64,000 nucleotides of DNA from Paenibacillus_AA sp045062745 (GTDB taxonomy: Bacteria > Bacillota > Bacilli > Paenibacillales > NBRC-103111). A program made the position numbers and the translations under genes. Shown one piece after another: positions 60,172 through 64,000 of the stretch (within the stretch, counting starts at the first letter, position 1; the number at the start of each line of letters is the position of its first letter). The notes under the pieces were generated by a model. It ran no database searches. It saw nothing but the letters and a program-made list of their open reading frames with translations, and was not told where the DNA came from. Location: assembly GCF_045062745.1 (NCBI RefSeq), contig NZ_JBJGED010000004.1, positions 248,001 to 312,000 of the forward strand, given 5' to 3'.

Positions 60172-61418
60172 CCGTCGCCGACATTCTGATGCTCATCGCG
60201 GTTATCTGCATCTGGTCGTTGCTCCTCGTGAATGTAGTGCTAATCGTGGCCGGATTCCTGTACTACATGCAGATTGAGAACGAGGCTCCCCCTCAGCTCC
60301 AAGGGGAAGTCCCCTTCGTCTCGATCCTGGTGCCGGCGCACAATGAGGGCAAGGTGATTGTCCAGACAGTCCAAGCCCTGCTGGCGCTGGAATATCCGCG
60401 GGACCGCTATGAGATCGTCGTCATCAACGATCATTCGTCAGACAATAGCCGCGACCTGCTGAGCGCATTGCAGGAGAAGCACCCGGGCCGCAATCTGATC
60501 TTCCTTCATACGGATGCCGAGACGGGAGGCAAGGGCAAGTCGAACGCCTTGAACGTCGGCTTCCGGCAAGCGCGCGGCGAGCTGATCGCCATCTATGATG
60601 CGGACAATACGCCGGAGAAGAAGGCGCTCTTGTACCTCGTGTCAGAGCTGACGAACGACCCGTCCCTCGGAGCGGTTATCGGCAAGTTCCGCACCCGCAA
60701 TCGGGACGCGGGCCTCTTGACCCGGTTCATCAACATCGAGACGCTGTCGTTCCAGTGGATGGCGCAGGCGGGGCGGTGGAAGCTGTTCCGGCTGTGCACG
60801 ATCCCGGGCACCAACTATATCATGCGGCGCGAGATCGTCGAGCGGATCGGGGGCTGGGATGTGAGGGCAGTCGCGGAGGACACGGAGATCAGCTTCCGCA
60901 TTTATCGGATGGGCTTCCGGATCAAATTCCAGCCTAAAGCGGTGACGTGGGAGCAAGAACCGCAGACCGTAAAGGTTTGGTTCAAGCAGCGTACCCGTTG
61001 GGCGAAGGGCAACATTTATGTGATCATCAAAAATTTGCCCCTGCTCTTCGACCGGTCGGCCGGCTCCGTTCGCTTCGATATTATTTATTTTCTGTCCATC
61101 TATTTTCTGCTCGTCACCTCTCTGGTTGTGTCCGACTTGCTGCTCGTGTTGAACGCCCTGGGCTTCGTTATGACGACCCTGGCCGGCTTCAGCTCGTTCC
61201 TATGGATGCTAGCGTTCCTGCTGTTCGTCCTGGGCACGTTCATCACGGTGGTCACGGAAAAGGGAGAAATGCGCTTGTCGAACGTCTGGGTCATTATGCT
61301 GATGTACGTGTCGTATTGCCAACTGTGGCTGGTGGTGGCGGCGAACGGGCTTTATGCGTATCTGAAGGATCTCGCGTTCAAGCGGGAGACCGAGTGGTAC
61401 AAAACCGAACGGTACTAA
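60168..61418 (+). CDS. Family 2 processive glycosyltransferase (YdaM/PssC-like EPS synthase)
   Basis: 416 aa. An N-terminal helix, a GT-A catalytic domain and three to four C-terminal helices. Motifs of processive beta-synthases: VSILVPAHNEGKVI, AIYDADNTPEK (D-x-D), VAEDTEISFRIYRMG (ED base) and FKQRTRWAKGN (QxxRW). It should polymerise the EPS chain and push it through its own membrane channel, like BcsA but without a PilZ domain, so c-di-GMP control must come from another protein (the degenerate GGDEF gene two places downstream). Confidence 0.92.
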   Translation: MTVADILMLIAVICIWSLLLVNVVLIVAGFLYYMQIENEAPPQLQGEVPFVSILVPAHNEGKVIVQTVQALLALEYPRDRYEIVVINDHSSDNSRDLLSALQEKHPGRNLIFLHTDAETGGKGKSNALNVGFRQARGELIAIYDADNTPEKKALLYLVSELTNDPSLGAVIGKFRTRNRDAGLLTRFINIETLSFQWMAQAGRWKLFRLCTIPGTNYIMRREIVERIGGWDVRAVAEDTEISFRIYRMGFRIKFQPKAVTWEQEPQTVKVWFKQRTRWAKGNIYVIIKNLPLLFDRSAGSVRFDIIYFLSIYFLLVTSLVVSDLLLVLNALGFVMTTLAGFSSFLWMLAFLLFVLGTFITVVTEKGEMRLSNVWVIMLMYVSYCQLWLVVAANGLYAYLKDLAFKRETEWYKTERY

Positions 61419-61433
61419 AAGGAGGTGAGGACC

Positions 61434-63527
61434 ATGAGCCAACATACAAAAAAGGGTTTCCTTTTAGGCATCCTGGTGATGGCTCTGCTCCTCCAGCCCC
61501 ATCTCCCCGCTGCCGCCGCGCTCGATCCGGCCGCTGCCAAGACGAATGCGACCTTTTGGACGGATACGTCCTTGTCCGGAGGGATCACCTCTACCCAGCA
61601 CTTTTTCCGGATCGAGAACTATTGGACGGTAGAGTCCGTCGAGGTTCGCCTCGAGTATAAGGCGTCGCCCTTGACGCAGAGCGAGAGATCCGGGGTGACC
61701 TTGCTCTTGAATGGGACGCCGTTCCATTCCTTTCGTCCGGTCATCAGCCCTGCCGAGCGGGAGCAGATCACGGTGAGCGTCCCCGTCTCGCTGCTCGTGC
61801 CGGGCAGCAATGTCTTGACCGTTCAAGGGCGACTGGAGACAACTGTACCGGATACCAATGTGAACCAAGCCTGCGTCCCGGCGGACCGCAACAACTGGCT
61901 GCAAATTTTCAAAACGTCGCGCGTGAGCGTGAAGTATGCGGTGCAATCAATGAAGGGCAGCATCCGGGAGTTCAACGAGCAATTCAAGGGGCTCGATACG
62001 TTCGATGAGGAGATGCACGCGATCGTCGTGCCCGCGAATAGCGCGGCCTCCGAATTGGAGGCCGCCACCTACGTCTTATCTGGCTATGCCCAAGCGAGCC
62101 AAGTGAAGGACAAGACGATCCCTCTTCTGGAGGAAGGCATGGACGACGCCCGGGCGAAGCGCGCGGTCATCCTGGTGGCCCTCTACGAGCGGCTGCCGGC
62201 TGATATCCGCGCGCTCGTAGATCCGACGGAGCTCAAGGACAAGGCGCTGATCCAGCTGGTCCAGACGAACGGTCGCGCGATTCTCGTCCTGACTTCGAGC
62301 GATCCGGGCCTCTTGACCCGCGCGGGGCGATTCGCCGCGAACCAGTCGCTGCTCGGTCAGCTCGACGCGGACCGCAAGTTCATTGAGGCCGGCACGGAGG
62401 TCGAGACGCCGCCCTTCAGCCTCAGCCGGACTATCACACTTACGGAGACCGGGGACCGGCTGACCGGCATCCATCACCGGGAGCAACCGTACTTCGTCGC
62501 CTTGCCCGGCAACCGCTCCCTTTCTGACGCAAGCAAAGTCAGCTTCGAGTATCGCTATTCCCGGAACGTCGATTTTGACCGTTCCTTGGTAACCGTGTTG
62601 ATCAACGACAGCCCTATAGGCAGCAAAAGGCTCTCGTCGGAGCTGGCCGACGGGGACCGTCTCGAGATGCTCATCCCGAAGACGTTGAACGTCAGCGGCA
62701 GCTTCACCGTGAAGCTAGCGTTCGACCTGGAGCTGAAGGAGCAGAGCTGCGCCGCGAACCAGGACCAGATGCCCTGGGCGTTCATCGACCCGCACTCGAA
62801 GCTGCAGCTCAATATGACGGAGCGGGCCGAGCTGCTCCTGAGCAGCTATCCGTATCCGTTCCTTCGCGACGGGAGCTACAATCAGGTAGCGGTCGTCCTG
62901 CCTAAGGAACGGGACCCATACACGATCCAGTCGCTCGCGAATGTGTTCCATCTGCTCGGTCAGTATGCGCAGACGAATACGGGGACGGTCCGTTTCTACG
63001 ACGACACGGTCAGCGCCGGGGAACTGGAGGGTAAGGAGATTATCGCCATCGGTACTTATCGCAACAACCGGATTATTCGCGAGAATAACGAGAAGCTGTA
63101 TTTTCGATACGATCCGTCCGGAAGCGGGTTTGTCTCCAACGAGAAAATCAGCCTCGAATCGGAATACGGCAAGCGGATCGGGACCCTCCAGCTGATCGAT
63201 TCGCCGTATGAGGGCGGACACGGCCTCCTCGCGGTGACCGGCAGCGGCAGCGATTACGCCTATATGGCTTCCAAATTAATCGCGACGGACGCCATGCTGT
63301 GGCGGTTGGTCGGCGATGCCGCGCTCACGGACCGGGACGGCCAGATTCGCGCCTTCCGGTTCAAGAAGGAAGCGGCCGCCGAGCCGTCGGGCTTATGGCG
63401 CGATGTTGCCGCACGCAAGGACGTCGTCGGCTTTATGACGATTGCCATGATGATCGTCCTGCTCGTGCTTGTGTCTCTCCTTTTGCTGATCCGAAAATAC
63501 CGGAAGCGGAGAGGAGGGGAACGGTGA
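61434..63527 (+). CDS. BcsB-like extracytoplasmic EPS subunit (YdaN/PssD-like)
   Basis: 697 aa. Signal peptide (FLLGILVMALLLQPHLPAAAA), a large outside region with two BcsB-type carbohydrate-binding/flavodoxin-like halves (VTLLLNGTPFHSFRP, VTVLINDSPIGSKRL; VAVVLPKERDPYTIQSLANVFHLLG), and one C-terminal helix (TIAMMIVLLVLVSLLLLI). In cellulose synthase, BcsB guides the polymer and stabilises the synthase via its anchor. I chose ATG 61434 with AAGGAGG 9-10 nt upstream over the GTG at 61425. The stop shares a base with the next start (TGATG). Confidence 0.88.
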   Translation: MSQHTKKGFLLGILVMALLLQPHLPAAAALDPAAAKTNATFWTDTSLSGGITSTQHFFRIENYWTVESVEVRLEYKASPLTQSERSGVTLLLNGTPFHSFRPVISPAEREQITVSVPVSLLVPGSNVLTVQGRLETTVPDTNVNQACVPADRNNWLQIFKTSRVSVKYAVQSMKGSIREFNEQFKGLDTFDEEMHAIVVPANSAASELEAATYVLSGYAQASQVKDKTIPLLEEGMDDARAKRAVILVALYERLPADIRALVDPTELKDKALIQLVQTNGRAILVLTSSDPGLLTRAGRFAANQSLLGQLDADRKFIEAGTEVETPPFSLSRTITLTETGDRLTGIHHREQPYFVALPGNRSLSDASKVSFEYRYSRNVDFDRSLVTVLINDSPIGSKRLSSELADGDRLEMLIPKTLNVSGSFTVKLAFDLELKEQSCAANQDQMPWAFIDPHSKLQLNMTERAELLLSSYPYPFLRDGSYNQVAVVLPKERDPYTIQSLANVFHLLGQYAQTNTGTVRFYDDTVSAGELEGKEIIAIGTYRNNRIIRENNEKLYFRYDPSGSGFVSNEKISLESEYGKRIGTLQLIDSPYEGGHGLLAVTGSGSDYAYMASKLIATDAMLWRLVGDAALTDRDGQIRAFRFKKEAAAEPSGLWRDVAARKDVVGFMTIAMMIVLLVLVSLLLLIRKYRKRRGGER

Positions 63528-64000
63528 TGCGTTTTCGCGGCAGTCTCGTCTCGGACGGCGCGTATTTGCTCCTCATCCTTAGCTGTTTCATCTGCATTGT
63601 GTTTACGGCCGGCGATCCGAATCGTTACTTGCAGAATGTCATTTTCCTGAACGTGGCGTTTCTCATCGCGATCGTGACGTACTTCACGAATGTGACCGCC
63701 GGGCTGATTCTGAACATTCTGTTCATCTTCGGCTACGGGACGTATACGTTGTACCAGACGATCGTGCAGGGAGACGGCATCGGCGTTCACACTTACTTCT
63801 GGCTCGTGATGACGCCGGCGTTCACTCTCGTGACGTGGCTCTTGACGTACGGCACGAAGCAGCTGCAGCAGGAGAACGAGCGGCTGCGACAGTCCAATAC
63901 GACGCTTGCGACGATGGACGAGCGCACGAGCTTGAAGAACACGCTGTCGTTCCAATATGACGCGCCGGTGTTCATGGCCCTCTCGGTCCGCTACGGCATT
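63527..64000 (+). CDS. Degenerate GGDEF membrane protein, c-di-GMP receptor (YdaK/PssE-like), truncated by window end
   Basis: 158 residues visible, open to the end. Four hydrophobic helices (AYLLLILSCFICIVF, VIFLNVAFLIAIVTYF, AGLILNILFIFGYG, YFWLVMTPAFTLVTWLL), a coiled coil (KQLQQENERLRQSN), then TLATMDERTSLKNTLSF, the position and shape of the D-x-LTGLxN start of a GGDEF domain but altered (ERTSLKN). This is the plan of B. subtilis YdaK and Listeria PssE, degenerate GGDEF proteins that bind c-di-GMP and switch on the synthase. The rest of the domain, including the I-site, is beyond the window. Starts at ATG 63527, RBS GAGGAGGGG. Confidence 0.82.
   Translation, partial: MRFRGSLVSDGAYLLLILSCFICIVFTAGDPNRYLQNVIFLNVAFLIAIVTYFTNVTAGLILNILFIFGYGTYTLYQTIVQGDGIGVHTYFWLVMTPAFTLVTWLLTYGTKQLQQENERLRQSNTTLATMDERTSLKNTLSFQYDAPVFMALSVRYGI

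Overview
The window looks like chromosomal DNA of a high-GC Bacillota of the Paenibacillaceae (Paenibacillus/Cohnella type). The grounds are low-GC-Gram-positive signals inside GC-rich genes (strong AGGAGG ribosome binding sites, TTG/GTG starts, hairpin-plus-T terminators), a YesM/YesN two-component system beside LplA/LplB/YtcP-type transporter genes, an aa3-600 quinol oxidase operon (qoxABCD), an LtaS-type synthase, a PrsA-like foldase and a tandem family of DUF6528 proteins. I see no rRNA, tRNA, transposase, phage module or CRISPR array.

Layout. 1-4.7 kb: three tandem DUF6528 paralogues, namely a lipoprotein, a fusion to a xylose-isomerase-like TIM barrel, and a secreted copy with two FN3 domains. 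4.8-6.2 kb: FAD oxidoreductase (-). 6.4-11.6 kb: heterodimeric ABC exporter pair, then a DHA2-type MFS exporter. 12.1-17.5 kb: FAD monooxygenase, GT4 glycosyltransferase with an LPG-synthase-TM-type membrane protein (-), and an LtaS-family synthase (-). 17.7-23.6 kb: diguanylate cyclase with a 7TMR-DISM sensor, MBL hydrolase, ABC exporter fused to a cyclic-nucleotide-binding-like domain, SET-domain protein, and a small membrane protein. 23.7-30.1 kb (-): a sugar/sugar-acid locus (Gfo/Idh oxidoreductase, DHDPS/NAL-type aldolase, FadR-type GntR repressor, ABC importer) carrying three TGGTnnnACCA operator-like sites, each overlapping a -10-like hexamer. 30.7-34.6 kb: qoxABCD. 34.8-45.1 kb: YesM/YesN-type two-component system, FAD oxidoreductase, LplB/YtcP/LplA-type importer, second FAD oxidoreductase. 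45.8-49.3 kb: membrane protein, chloramphenicol-phosphotransferase-like kinase, glutamine-repeat cupin, PrsA-like foldase. 49.5-53.4 kb: OmpR-type two-component system with a GT-C membrane glycosyltransferase, then a CheY-like protein. 53.6-55.8 kb: PhoX-like secreted phosphatase. 55.9 kb to the end: an exopolysaccharide operon whose gene content and order match the c-di-GMP-controlled Listeria pss / Bacillus yda systems (GH8-like, large membrane protein, DUF2334, GT2, BcsB-like, degenerate-GGDEF receptor). The last gene runs off the window.

Three long intergenic regions (11.7-11.9, 30.2-30.4, 45.2-45.7 kb) carry unusual short repeats. In each, a 10-16 bp motif occurs twice forward and then twice inverted, with 51-52 bp between like copies. 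The third region continues into a tandem array with the same period of about 51 bp. The motifs differ between the third region and the first two but the spacing is shared. This is the signal in the window that ordinary gene content explains least.

Themes: extracellular carbohydrate capture and breakdown (two ABC importers with dedicated regulators and oxidoreductases), envelope polymer synthesis (LtaS-like, GT4/flippase-like, GT-C, pss/yda-like EPS), and a possible c-di-GMP circuit (an active-looking GGEEF cyclase at 17.7 kb and a degenerate GGDEF receptor at the right edge).
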